Notes: generated by a model from the letters alone, not told the origin. 64,000 bases of DNA from Eustoma russellianum (GCA_036186865.1 AP025055.1:1172904-1236903); one strand, 5' to 3'. Counted from the first letter of the stretch, positions 35,753 to 48,200 are shown. Numbers and translations are program-made.

Positions 35753-37200
35753 TGAAATGTTTTGATGAAGTTAAAGGATGCTTTAAAAGAGCTAAAAAGG
35801 AATTTCACACTTGAATTTGAAGTAAAACGAGAAAAATACACTGTGAGACATCGACCTCTCACATGGATCGATTGATGTATACATCAGTCTCTCAAGGAGA
35901 GACATTGATCTATCTATGTTAAAAAGGTTCAAGGTTGAAATCTTACTGTTCAACATCGATCTCTCAAGCTAGGAGATATCGATCGATAGATGTCACATCA
36001 GTCTCCAAGGTTAGAGACATCGATCGATCGATTTAGTGAAGGTTCAAAGTTGAAACCTACCTGAAGACATCGATCTGTTAAAGTCTTAGACATCGATCGA
36101 TCGATGTATACATCATTTTCTTAGGAGAGATATCGATCGATCGATGTACTTAAGGAATAAAACTGAAACCTTACTGGAGGACATCGATCTATCAGCTATG
36201 GGACATCGATCAATCGATGTAGCATGTTCAAAATTGGAACCTTACTGGGGGACATCGATCTCTCGATGCAGACACATCGATCGATCGATGTCATCTAGAA
36301 TTCAAATTTTTATAACCGTTGGAATAAAATCCAAGGGAGATTCATGGTGTTTTCTCTGTCCAATCTTGCTCAAATTTCTTGTGGATTTTTCCTAACATTA
36401 ATCATGTTTCCTTGACTATTATATCCATGTCTAATATTATCTAGGGTGGTTTTGGAGGATCAATCAATCCACAGGGTGACTAAAGACTATTTGCACATTG
36501 TCAATACTTGAGATTGACTTGAAGACTTGGGGCATGCTCTAAAAACATGGAATACACCTCCTATAAATTGAAGAAGCTCGACAGGGGACAAAATACACTC
36601 TTCAAGTTTTATATTTCATTATTGTATATTTCTCTCATTTGTGCAAAAGTGTTTAAAGCGTCTTAAGCTCTTGTTTCTTGTTCTTCATTGTTGTAATTTG
36701 AGAGATTGTGAGTCTAACACAAGAGGAACCATACATAGTTGATCTCTTGCTTGTATTTAGACTAGTGAGAAAGCGTAAACCCCATTACTTACTAAAACCC
36801 ATCGTGAGAAAGTTCTTTGAGAGAACTTTGTCAAAGTTATGAGGTAGCAATTGTTGTAATTGCATAAAGTTGTGTTGTGCAATAAGTTGTTGTTGTGGTT
36901 GCTTATACTAAGTTGTTAGTGTAAGTATTGATGTTGTTGTTCTTATTAAGAGTAATAAGAAGAGTAGTTGTTAAAAAATCCACTTTGAAAACAAAGTGAT
37001 AGGGGAGTAGAATCATTTACGATTCGAACCACTCTATATCGGGTGTATTATTTCCTTGTCTCTCATGTCACATTCTTTACAACGCTTTTTGATTTTCATT
37101 TGAGTTGGAGATATCCAAAAACCAGAAAATTCTCCAAAATCGCCCAACACTCTATTCACCCCATCTAGAGCGCTTGTCACGGACCTAACAAGTACATATA
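35753..37200. mobile_element. Solo LTR of a Copia-type retrotransposon
   Basis: It is collinear with the 3' LTR at 51325-52586: similar start (TGTTTTGATGAAG block), then an array of CATCGATCGATCGATG palindromes, an ACAAGAGGAACCATA block near 36720, GGAGTAGAATCATTTACGAT near 37005, and an end in CGGACCTAACA. No internal retroelement sequence adjoins it. A duplication could not be recognised. Confidence 0.7.
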
Positions 37201-37204
37201 GAGC

Positions 37205-37335
37205 CGTTGGTCTCATTGGAAACAAACTCTCTATCATTTGGGATCGAGGTATTGTTCGTCTGCCGCTCACCCTCCTCAGACCCTAGCGATAGTTTTTGAT
37301 GTCGTTGGAATATATGAATATGCGTTGTTATTGTG
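37205..37335 (+). mobile_element. SINE family 2 copy upstream of gene B
   Basis: It contains TCTCATTGGAAACAAACTCT, CTCACCCTCCTCAGACCCTA and GCGATAGTTTTTGATGTCG in family order, and ends near GTTGTTATTG. Confidence 0.65.
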
Positions 37336-37872
37336 GCCAACTAAAATTAAAAATAGTTGGGTACTCAATAATAAAATACCAACAAATATAGGGTGATAAG
37401 AATCGGTACCATAATGATAAGAAATATATTTGCTGAATGCACAAACATAATGTTACTCCGTGCACATACATAATGACATTTATGTAGTAATGCCATCACG
37501 ATTAGATTCTCCTGGACATTCAGCAGCAGAAAAGAGATACATAATGTATCCCATTAATATGGTATTTTTTTAATTATGAGAAAAAAATTCTAATCAATTT
37601 ATTTTTCTATAAATGTCTGCTCAAAGTATATTATGAGCAACCTTCACATTAGGCAGATTTTTCGGCCAAAACATGGCGGATCGTCTTCTGGAATCATTAG
37701 CAGTAAATCATGTTGAATAACTTAGGAAACATAAATCACGTTAAATCGGTGGATATACTTTCCTTTTCTTAAAGCTTACCAAATATTTTATAAAACTATG
37801 AAAAAATCTCATATATTATAAAAATATTGTACGGGATCATAAAACTATGATAACCTACCCCTTGGTGGATTT
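37336..37872. other. Upstream region of xylanase gene B
   Basis: AT-rich. It shares 37430-37540 with the region before gene C (GCCATCACGATTAGATTCTC) and 37625-37755 with the region before gene A, so it combines both sets of conserved promoter-proximal blocks. Confidence 0.5.
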
Positions 37873-37880
37873 TATAAATA
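37873..37880 (+). promoter_or_regulatory. TATA box of xylanase gene B
   Basis: TATAAATA followed by GAAGAGGTTTTTGCAACAAA, identical to the sequence before gene C. Confidence 0.75.
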
Positions 37881-38096
37881 GAAGAGGTTTTTGCAACAAA
37901 ATTCATCAGCCTTCCCGTCGTGATATACTTTACAGTTTATTCTATCTCCTGTATCTTCCACCGTAGGTCTTGAAGAACCCTTTTATTGTAGTATTTTTCG
38001 TTTTCTTTTTATTTGGCCAAATTATTATTTTTGATATTATCATTATTTTGATTGAATTCCTTGTTACTTTGGCTCTATATACTGTTGCAGTGAATT

Positions 38097-41000
38097 ATGG
38101 CGACGTGGAAGATTAGCAGTTGGAATATAGCTCTGCTGTTATTTTTTCTTGTATTTTCAGGTTGCTTTTCTTTTACTGGCATAAATATTCTGTGTACATA
38201 TTAATTTAAATTACTTGCCTTCTAGCGTCAATAAAAATGTAGTGTGCTTTTTATATGTTGGTGTAATCAATTTGTGTTGTGCCCTCAAAGGGCTTAATTG
38301 CATATGCGTTTTTCAGGTCTGAAAGTTTACGGGCTATCATATGATTATAGCTTCACGCACGAAGTAAGTTGCTTTTCATATTTTGTACACACATATATAT
38401 ATACATACAATATATATGTGTGTATATATATGTATATGTATGTGTGTATGTATGCATATGTGTGTGTATGTCTATGTCAATAGACATGATTTAAATTCTA
38501 TAATGAGACTTAACATTTCTGTGTCCCCCTCAAAATTTCAGTGTTTAGAAACACCACTCAAGCCTCAATATGGAGGGGGCATAATTGAAAATCCAGAAAT
38601 GAATGAAGGAGTAAAGGGTTGGTCATTGTTTGGAGGATATGGAAATTTAGCTGAGGGTATATCCCAAGATGGCAACAACTTTCTTGTGACTTTTAATCGA
38701 AATGCATCTCATCAAAGCTTATCACAAAAGTTTTATTTGCAGAAAGGGATGCTTTATACGATATCGGGTGAGTATTTGTCAATACGAATTTCGCTTAAAA
38801 TATAATTTTGTCATCAAAGTATTTAAATTCTATCATTTGTTTCGTGCCATCATGTTATATAAATGATGTAATGTGCTTTTGCTTTGGGTATTGCTTTAGT
38901 ATTATAAAGGACATTTTTCTTTATGTTAGTGTTACAAATGAATCATGTAAAATCATGGACTGTATAAATATTAGTGTAATGTTTCATTGCTGAATAAATT
39001 TCTATTTCAATGGAATCAACGATATACCCTTCCATGATTTTGGAATATGATATAATAAATCAAAATGACTCGTTAAATTGGCTGCACTTCTTATATTGTA
39101 CAGTATCAGCTGATCGACAAATCTTGACATAATTTTCATTATTTTTCACTTGAAAACAAACTCTGTGTGTTTCTCACACATGAGTATGGTTACGTACATC
39201 TCACTCTCCATATCCTGTCATAGACGAGAGTCTTAAAAGCTATGGATAATGTTGTTGTTTATTGATGAATAGCATCAAACACCCCCCCCCCCCCCCCCCC
39301 TCCCAAAAAAAAAAAGGTACTGATTTTTCTTTGGGTTGATTGCAGCTTGGTTACGGGTTAGTGATGGTGAAACTCCAGTACTTGCCGTCTTGAAAACAAT
39401 CACCGGTTATGAACGCGTTGGGTCGACCATTGCCCGGTCCGGCTGCTGGTCTATGCTCAAAGGTGGTCTAACCGCCAATTATTCTGGCCCGGCTGAACTT
39501 TATTTCCATGTAAGCCCTTATTTATGTTTTCTATTTTCTTTCAACCTCTTGTAGAACCTTTTTTTTCAAGAGAATCCGTTGTCAAATCAATATTTTATTT
39601 GATTGCTAGAATATGAGACTTAATTTTCTCCGTTTTATTTGGGGCTGCAAATTTCCTCATTGACGAGATGATGCACACAATACATATTGCATACACTATT
39701 AACATGAATACTACAATTAACCATGACATTATAACGTAAAATGAGAGGTGTAAATTATACGTACCAATAGGGCTGTTAATGAAACGAGCTGAACCGAATA
39801 CTAGGTTTTTGAATTCGGATTCGTTTAGCTAAACGAACTGTTCGGCTCGGTATGTTTGGCTAAACGAGTTTTAAAATTGGTTCAAGTTCGGCTCGATAAC
39901 ACTATAACTTGTTAAACGAGCCGAATATTTTGCGAATATTTTAGCTCGTTTAACTAAACAAACCCAAATAGGTGTTCGAATTCAGCTCGTTTAAGTAAAA
40001 TTAATAACGAACGAACTCGAACAGTTCGGTTCGCTTAACAGCTCTGTACTAATAGACAAAATAAATATTGCAGAAATATAAATATTTTTATTCTTACTCT
40101 ATTTTGTTCACACTTTAACCTTATGTTTTAATTTCACCATAAAAAACTGTATTATTAAGGTTTTTTATGCATGTATGCATCACATTTCAGATTTCGAGTC
40201 ATGTTGACATGCTTCCCTAATTTATGTTTTTTTTTCTTTCAGAGCCACCATCCAACCGTTGATCTATGGGCGGACAGCATCTCTGTACAGCCATTTACGG
40301 AAGAAGAATGGAGAAGTCACCAAACCGAAAGCCTAGAGAAGGTAAATTGGTCATTAGGTTATAGTTTTTTTGGAAACGATGTAAATAATATACCTAATGG
40401 ACCAAGTCATTCACTGTAATGGAGGTGCAACCTGTATAATGGACGATAAATGGCGAAGCAACAGGCTGCTTGTCATTATAGCCAAAGCAAAAGAAATGAT
40501 AAATACATCAATGCAACATGTTGCCAGACGCAACTTTACATGAAATGCCAAAAATATTTATACAGCATATACATAACATGCTATGTGCACACTAAAGATC
40601 AAAAAGACTATAATCTGTATCAAACTATAATTAAACATACTAGAAATTGTGGTCTAATTTTCCTTTGAATAATATGAGCTATGTACACACGTAGAAGTTG
40701 ATATTGATGGCATCTCTTTTGGTCTACTCAGTAAAATTTAAAAAAAAATCTCCTTTAATAACCAATAGACTAATCTATTTGACTAATTAAATTCTATGAT
40801 AGTTTTGAAGGGTAATAAATTAAAAATTCTACTTATGTAGTTGTTATTATCTACGTTATTTTCTGGGATAATCAATCCAATGATCTAAATTTAGCAAATT
40901 CCCAGTTTATGAGTTTGATTGAATTTTTTTGTTTATCAATTTAAATTATTTACGACATGAATGTAAAGCTACTCTCATTTTTAAATGTGTCACGTCTTTG

Positions 41001-42614
41001 TTGTGTTTTTCTTACACAAGGTTTTATAAGGTAGACATTAGACTGTAACGTGATTATTACATTGTATATATACAGGTACGGAAAAGCCAAGTAAGATTCC
41101 AAGCATTAGATGCAAAAGGCAGACCATTAGCAAATGCAAACGTCTCCGTCAAACAGCTCCGAGCAAACTTCCCGTTCGGCGTTGCGATCAACGACTTTTT
41201 TCTCAACAACCAAGCCTATCAAAATTGGTTCAGTTCAAGATTCAAATTCTCCGTGTTTGAGAACGAAATGAAATGGATAATCGACGAACCAAACCAGGGA
41301 CAAGAAAATTACGCTACCCCAGATGCCATGCTGAGAATTATGAAGCAACTCGGCGTTCAAATTCGCGGTCATAATATTTTGTGGGGGGAACAGGATAGGA
41401 ACCCTGGATGGGTGCAGAGCCTTTCTGGCGTTCAGTTGCAGCAGGCCTGTGATAGAAGAGTGAGGTCTATTGTGAATAAATACAAAGGCCAAGTTATTCA
41501 CTGGGATGTTGTTAATGAAAATATCCATACTTCTTTTCTTGAAACTAATTTACGCAATCCAGCTGCCTCAGCCAATTTCTACAAGGAGGTATAAATCTTT
41601 TCTTTACTTGTATTGTTTTTTTAATTGAGTGGAACATAACAATTAGGTATACTATTTACATATATATATAATGACCCATAAGGCATAGAAGTAATTTCCC
41701 ATGCTCTTTGTCTAATGGTATACGAACAAAGGCAACCACACCCCAATGTGACATCAATATGAGTGAGAGTCTCACTGGAACAAAACTCTCTATCCCCTAG
41801 GATAAGGTATTGTTTGCCTACCATTCACTCTCCTCAGACCCTAGCGATATCTTTTGCTATGGTTGGGATATACTGGGTATGATTGATATATATACATGTG
41901 TGTAGTAACATGGTGGTGCTTCTTCGCTTTGTTTGTCTAACAATCAGCTATTGGTCTTTCATCTTTCTACAACTTCTACTTTGCTTGGCACTACAGGTTA
42001 ATCAGCTGGACAACCAGCCCATCCCATTTTTGAATGAATACAATGTGATCGAGGACAGAAATGACCAAAAAGCGTCGCCAGCGGCATATATTAAGAAAAT
42101 AAGCGAATTGCGAGCTCAAGGCTATGGCGGACCTCTGGGAATCGGTGTACAGGGACATTTCACAACTCCTGACATGGCATACATAAGAGCTGGCATAGAT
42201 TCCTTAGCATCCCAAAAGCTACCGATTTGGATAACGGAATTGGACGCCAGGAATGGTCCAAATCAGGCAGTAGCATTGGAACAGGCCATGAGAGAGCTCA
42301 TTTCCTTGCCGGCCATTGATGGGATTATTATGTGGGCGGCTTTTAGACCTTCGGGATGTGCCACGATGTGTTTGACTGATGCGAATTTCAATAACTTACC
42401 TACAGGCGACGTCGTTGACAAAATTCTAAAGGAACTAAAGCCTGATGGATTGGTAGGTGTTACAGATGCTGATGGATTTTTTAACGCTTCGCTTTTTCAT
42501 GGTGATTATGACTTCCATTTCACCCATGAAAGTGCGGTGGATTCCGCCGTGGTTCGTGGTGTTAAGGTGGCTCCGGCGACTGAGAATAGGGAATTAATCA
42601 GCGTCATGCTCTGA
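38097..42614 (+). CDS. GH10 endo-1,4-beta-xylanase, array copy B, 576 residues
   Basis: Coding exons: 38097-38160, 38317-38363, 38542-38767, 39346-39509, 40243-40341, 41076-41588, 41997-42614. Every exon has the same length as in gene A. The signal peptide, carbohydrate-binding module and GH10 domain are complete, with acid/base Glu348 (WDVVNEN) and nucleophile Glu452 (WITELD). The protein differs from copy A by scattered substitutions only (for example WGEQDRNPGW for WNEQDRNPAW). No stop or frameshift is seen, so it looks functional. A short 5' untranslated intron (37967-38090) is likely. Introns 3 and 4 hold a SINE and a hAT MITE, and intron 6 has an inverted segment relative to gene A. Confidence 0.93.
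38997..39260 (+). mobile_element. SINE family 1, complete copy in intron 3 of gene B
   Basis: A 264-bp element with a TTG tail, between ATTGCTGAATA (38986-38996) and ATTGATGAATA (39261-39271). It is in the same intron as the copy in gene A but at a different site. Confidence 0.8.
39282..39300 (+). repeat. Poly-C tract, 19 bases
   Basis: An uninterrupted run of C in intron 3 of gene B, followed after TCCC by 12 A's, about 45 bases before the exon 4 acceptor. Length in the read data should be treated with care. Confidence 0.9.
39769..40045. mobile_element. hAT-type MITE in intron 4 of gene B
   Basis: AGGGCTGTTAA at the left end mirrors TTAACAGCTCT at the right. Flanks are GTACCAAT (39761-39768) and GTACTAAT (40046-40053). 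The matching site in gene A (near 32270-32285, ATACATACTAGA) is empty. Confidence 0.85.
40365..40630. repeat. Unclassified insertion of about 265 bp in intron 5 of gene B
   Basis: Genes A and C read straight from GGTCATTAGGTTAGAG to TTAAACATA at this point. Gene B has about 265 additional bases here. The insert has no clear terminal repeats and no coding signal, and I cannot classify it. Confidence 0.5.
41671..41758 (-). other. Segment of intron 6 inverted between genes A and B
   Basis: Read in reverse complement, this piece matches gene A 33699-33746 plus 34055-34096 (for example GGTGTGGTTGCCTTTGTTC and AAGAGCAT-GAAATTACTTCTATG). The DNA before it and after it matches gene A in the direct orientation. 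Confidence 0.8.
41759..41885 (+). mobile_element. SINE family 2 copy in intron 6 of gene B
   Basis: An apparently complete copy from GAGAGTCTCACTGG to GGGATATACTGGGTATGATT. It starts right at the edge of the inverted segment. Gene A and gene C lack it. Confidence 0.75.
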
Positions 42615-42793
42615 ACAGTTTGACTTCCTTGTGGGTTTTTACCTAGCTTATTCATATGCACATGCCTACACACACTATGGAATTACTTGAAAATAAATTC
42701 ATGGAAGCCCGATGGCTAAATTAGAAATCATGAATCTCTATGAAAAAGCGTTTGAAGTTTTAGCAACATCTAGCAAATAGTTTATTTAATAGA

Positions 42794-43196
42794 TTGTGTC
42801 CCAATACATAGCCCAACTGGTTCTAGGCAGGAGTTCTCGAAAGGAGGTCATGAGTTCAATTTTTGCCAAAGACTCAGAGCCCCTTTCCAGCAAGTGCATA
42901 GTGGGGAGCTTCCTTGGCCAGTAGGCTTGCCTTATGCAGTCTACTGTGTATTATGACCAAGCTCCTGCTAGCGGACCATTGGGTACAAGCTCCTGCTAGC
43001 GGACCATTGGGTACCTGATTTACATCTGCCTTATGCAGTATACTGTGTATTAATTGGGTACCTGATTTACATCTGCCTTATGCAGTCTACTGTGTATTAT
43101 GACCAAGCTCCTGCTAGCGGACCATTGGGTACCTGATTTACATCCATACACTATCTTTGGGACTGAGTGTGTCAGGGATCTTTACGGTTAAACCTT
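42794..43196 (+). mobile_element. tRNA-derived SINE with internal tandem duplications, 3' of gene B
   Basis: The A box is TAGCCCAACTGG (about 42802) and the B-box region GTCATGAGTTCAATT. Flanks are TTTATTTAATAGA (42781-42793) and TTTATTTAATCGA (43197-43209). The undivided target is seen 3' of gene A near 35227. Inside, the blocks AAGCTCCTGCTAGCGGACC and GATTTACATCTGCCTTATGC occur two to three times each. Confidence 0.75.
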
Positions 43197-43209
43197 TTTA
43201 TTTAATCGA

Positions 43210-44340
43210 CCGTATGCGCAGGTTGTGAAGACATTCTTTTTAACAGTAAATACATTATAGATCAGTTTAACATAAAACTCAGGCAAATATTGACTCTATC
43301 ATATCGAGAGAATCAGTTAAAAACACAATCCATCGTCAAAATGATAGATAATTAGAAACAGCAAGCCAAAAAAGATCACATTTATACGAATAACCAAGTC
43401 CAATGCGTGGAAGTGTATGTTATGATAGGAACCTTTAACTTTGATGCAATCGACTCTACTAACTCTTACTTTTATGTTTACTTCGATAGGTAAGTAAAGA
43501 CGATGGTAGGGTGAAGTGGATAAGTAAAGACATGGTAGAGTGAAGTGGATAAATAAAGACAACGGCAGAGTGAAGAGAGGACCTTTATCTATATTTATTA
43601 CTCGTCACTTAACTCTAGGTTGAACGTTCGACATGTGAAGCGTTTGACAAAAACTTCAGAATTGGACCAAAATCTGAACTCATCACCCGAAAGTTTGGTC
43701 GCACTCACCGAACGTTTAGCCACTTCAGAACTCAAGAAAAGCAAGTTTCGTCCAATTCATCCAATTCAAATTTCACTTTATTCTTTACTCAATCTCCTTC
43801 CCTTGTTTTTTAACACTTCCAAGCATGTCTATAAGCAAAACGTATTAACTGAAGAAGGTACAAAGAAACTATTATATTATAGTAAAAAATGCATTAATGA
43901 TCCAGAAATGGTTTAATATTAGTCTTGACTAATTAAGTAAGGCCAGAAAACTTCCTGAACCTCATGAAAATTAATAGATGGAACACGGTAAATAGTTGTA
44001 GTGTAGGGGGAGTGCTTATTTCCTTATTATTTTTCAATGTTTAAACGAGCAACGGTTTGATGAAGTAACCTGGAGACCAAGAGCATTCCAAATAAATGAG
44101 TTTTGGAAGACGGAAAAAATATTCCACGCCAACAGAGAAAATTAATTGTTATACTTTATTTGGGTTTCTAGCCGTCTTATTTGTTAGCAGATCCAATATG
44201 CTACAAATTCATTCAATTAAAATCTGGGGGTAAGTGGTGTTAGGTGGCTGATAGAATAGAAAGCTTATCTACACTTGTCCAAAAATGACCCCCTTACACT
44301 CATTCAACCATGTTAAAAAAATTGAATCTCCAATCTTAAT
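43210..44340. other. Intergenic DNA with a small tandem repeat
   Basis: A unit of about 30 bases (GATAAGTAAAGACATGGTAG, GTGAAGTG) is repeated three times at 43487-43577. An open stretch at 43620-43916 has no recognisable motif and a coding sequence is doubtful. Otherwise nothing seen. Confidence 0.5.
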
Positions 44341-44610
44341 TACAACAACAATAACATTACTTCCATTGTTTTAGAGGCTCCCGTCTATGACGGAGTATGG
44401 GAGGCCGGATGTACACAACCATACCCATATATTAGAAACACACAGAGATTGTTTCCCGATAATCCAAATGAAAATTGCGTCAAGATGTGTCTATCAACTG
44501 CTACTTCACAGTATAAGAAGCGCAACCAATTTAGTGAGTTATTTTATGTTATTCCATCATATCCAAAAGTCAAAGAAAAATATGTCGTTGACTCCATTAG
44601 AAATAGAAAT
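44341..44610 (-). mobile_element. SINE family 1 copy, minus strand
   Basis: It starts with the reversed TTG tail (ACAACAACAATAAC) and contains the family blocks in reverse order, ending near GGAATTTCTATTTC read on the minus strand. Confidence 0.7.
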
Positions 44611-45219
44611 TCCAATATTGTTTACTAAAATTATAAGTAGTCTAAAATTTTGTAGATGATCTAAATAGAAAAATATGGTTTACTAAATAAACTGTCAAAG
44701 TTTGACTTTTTTTTATATATAAAAGGAGTTCATACACTCTTGCTTTTATTATGATGCCCTCACTTATGGTGGAGGAATACCTTTAAAACATAGTAGTTCA
44801 AAGCACAACAAAGAGAAACAACTTAAAGGGCGAAATGTAATGGTCTCTAAGTCGCAAATGAAACGGGAAAAGTAGTGCCACCCAAAACGGATATGATATG
44901 TTTCATTAAAACCTTGGCAAGCAAAACCATCCTTGTGGATAAAATCTTGCACGAAGGAAAAAGAGTGCATATTTATCCGATTCGGGATAACAAATTTACA
45001 ATGAAAAGAACATCCTGGAGTTGGAGTGTGTTGATGTCGTCCGTCGGAGCATAAGCGAGCAAGAGTGTACACCGTCATCCATGCAAAAAATATGTGAAGT
45101 GCGAGTAGCGGCAAATATTCAAGGGAATACAATAAGAGTACCGAAATCAAAACCATACACAGCATGCTTGCATCCCAGTGATTATGTTGAAATGCCAATC
45201 CATATGGAAGACCAAGTCG

Positions 45220-48200
45220 TCAAACACGCAGAAGGTGGCCTGTGGTAATATCAAGTGAAACGCAGCTACGTACAATGGGTGGTAAAGATGTTGGAGTAAA
45301 ACAACAAGTGGAAGCATTAGACAATCCATGTTGAGCTAAGTAATGTGCTGCTAGATTGGCTTCGCGAAATGTATGCTGAACAAATGTCTTAGTATGTTTG
45401 ACGAGGATATACAGCTGGCGTAGATGATATGCATGTGGCGTAGGGGCCGAATCTGCTAGAGATGCCATCAGTGCTTGAAAATCTGTCTCAGGAATAATAT
45501 ACAGGTTAAAAGGTAAGTAGTATAAAAGGCCCAAAAATGCAGGCTGCGTTTCTGCGTTAAACATTGCATATAGTGGCAGCCAAAATGATAATGCACTTAT
45601 GCATGCGCCAGAAGAGTCTCATAAAATTGCGCCGCCCGCAGCAAATCCTTTCCCCACCGCCGCATCCGTGTTAAACTTTAATCATCCGGACAGTAGGGAC
45701 AACCACCGCACTATCTGGATCCGATGTGTACGCAGTGGTGGTAGAAGTCCCAATTTTTGCAACGATAGAGAACCTGTAGCAAGCTTCGTACTGTCTATTG
45801 TTTTCCTCCAAATATAAACGTCAGAACGGATTGCGGATGCGAGAGAGATCACATTCCAAGTAGTGTCATTACCATATACAATAGATGGTATGAACATCAG
45901 ATATTGAAGACAATAATACCAAGAACAATGATTTGCAGAACACCCTTCACCGAATTAGAAAAAGATCGAATCCACTACGCCATAAGATACTGCCATATTT
46001 GGAGTCCGGATGGAAATACTTTATTAAAGCAGGTGTAATAATGCATCCAGATGGGGCGAATTAATGGGCAGTGCAAGAACAAATGTGACACCTCAGCTGA
46101 TGACTACTTACAGAATGGACAAATTGTTGGTTTTATCACAAGAAAACTGCATAAATAGTCCTCCAATGGCATCGCTCAATGCGACAGCTTCCAAAGGAAT
46201 GCCTTTTATGCCGTACAAACTGAGATGAAAATAATTGCGGACGAGCTTCTCAACACAATTCATAGGCCGAATGCAAATAGAAAATACCAGAAGGGGTGAA
46301 CTGTCAAATAAGTACATCGTCATCCCAATAACAATTCAAAATGCAGCATGGATGAAATGACATATTAACTTCCAAGTAGGAGAGTCATATAAGCGCGGTA
46401 TGTAATCAGTCTGGGTGCCATATTTTTCCGCCATGTACCTGCTCCACAACGTTGGCCGCTGATGATAGTGCCACCATATCCGACAACAATACGCATCCTG
46501 AAGCGTATGTAAATTTTGTATGCCCAGACCGCCTTCCTCTTTGGGAAATTGAATGCGAGAACAGGAGACCCAATGCCGCTTAGGTCTCCAATAAAACTTT
46601 GCCATTTTCTGATGTATAACATTCAAAACTGACTTTGGTAGCCTGCCAGCAGCCATAACATGTAATGATAAGGATGCTAAGACATAACGCAACAGAACGA
46701 GTCTAACAGCTTGAGATAATAGTTTGTGGTGCTATCCATTTAGACACATGTCTATATGCCGCAGTAGTGTGTTGCAATATTGGGCCCGAGTTATTCCTTT
46801 ATGTAAAAAGGATCCAAGATAGCGAAATAGTAAGGATGTAGACTGTATTTCAAGAAGAGACTCTCACTGATGACGCTGCCACGGTGATGTATTCGCCGAT
46901 ACTATAAAGCGACTCTTTTGCAAATTTACTTTTTGTCTTGATGCTGTCTCGTATCTAGTCAAGAAATCTTTAAAATCTTGAAGGTTTCGAATGGCCCTCC
47001 GTAAAAAACTAATAAGTCGTCTGTATATGCCAGATGTGCAATGTGAAAAGGCACCCATCCCAATCTGAATGGACTTATGCAGCCCAATTCGACTTGTGCT
47101 TTCAGGCCCAGACTGAAACATTCTGAGGCCAAAATGAAAAGCAAAGGTGACAAAGGGTCCCATTGTTTCACTCCTCTAGTAGGTCGGAAAAAAACCACAT
47201 GGTACTCCATTAATCAAAATAAAAAACTGTGTACTGCGCAAATGGTTCAAAATCAAGCGAGTAAAAAAAGCTGAGAAACCAAAAGCCGACAATAATAACT
47301 GCAAATACTCCCAGTTCACTCGATCAAAGGTTTTCATCATGTCCAGCTTTAAACACAGCTGGGTGCCTGCTCCCCCACGGTCGATCATATGTATCATCTC
47401 TTGTGCAAGGAGAACTTGGGAGGAAATGTCATGACCTTTAAGAAAGCATGTTTGCTACGGTGAAATCAATTTATGAAGCAAAAGATTTAGGCAGGTAGCA
47501 ATGGTACGTGTACATATTTTGCTCATAAAATTCGCCAAACAAATGGGGCGATAGTCGCTGAATGTGCCTGGTGTATCATCCTTTGGTAATAAAATAATCA
47601 AAGCACTAGCCATACTCGCTGGCTGTGGAATCTCTAAGAAAAATTCTTGGACTTCCTTGATCACATCATGTTGTATAATATCCCAACATGTACGAAAGAA
47701 ATTACCATAAAAACTATCAGGTCCAGCAGCACTCTGAGGATCTAAATGCCATACTGCGTCTTTTACCTCATCTGCCTACGGCAGCTGTGTAAGGCTGAAG
47801 TTATCGGCTTCCGTCACCAGTTAAGGTATATGGGCTAAAAGATGATTGTGATGGCTTGTAGATTCCTTAGTAAATAAAGTAGCGTAAAATGTAATTGCCT
47901 CTTACTGTATAGACTCCTGAGTATCACAAAGTGTATCATCCGATGTATATATTCTCTAGAGACGCATTTTGCAGCATCTGCCTTTCACCATGGAATGAAA
48001 ATATTGTGTATTGGCGTTACCATCCTGTAACCATCTGAGTCGCGCCTTTTTCTTCCAAAAAGCGTACTCATATTTAGAGACCAATATATAAGTCGCTTTT
48101 GCCTGATGGTATGCCAACCGATTGTCACTGTGGGATTAGTGTTAAAAGCTTGTTCTGCAATGCGTATTTCAGTCTCAACCTGATGCATTCTATCAAAAAT

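Noticed and set aside
35860..36300. Regularly spaced palindromic repeats resembling a CRISPR array
   Set aside because: The DNA is eukaryotic, the repeats sit inside an LTR that occurs three times in the window, and the intervening sequences are themselves repeated. It is an LTR feature.
43620..43916. A 98-codon open frame between gene B and the LINE
   Set aside because: No recognisable motif, no promoter or splice context, and AT-rich low-quality codon use. Probably chance or transposon debris.
44764..45198. A 144-codon minus-strand open frame as a separate gene
   Set aside because: It lies in the 3' untranslated part of the LINE, after the RNase H region and before the poly-A tail, and has no recognisable motif.
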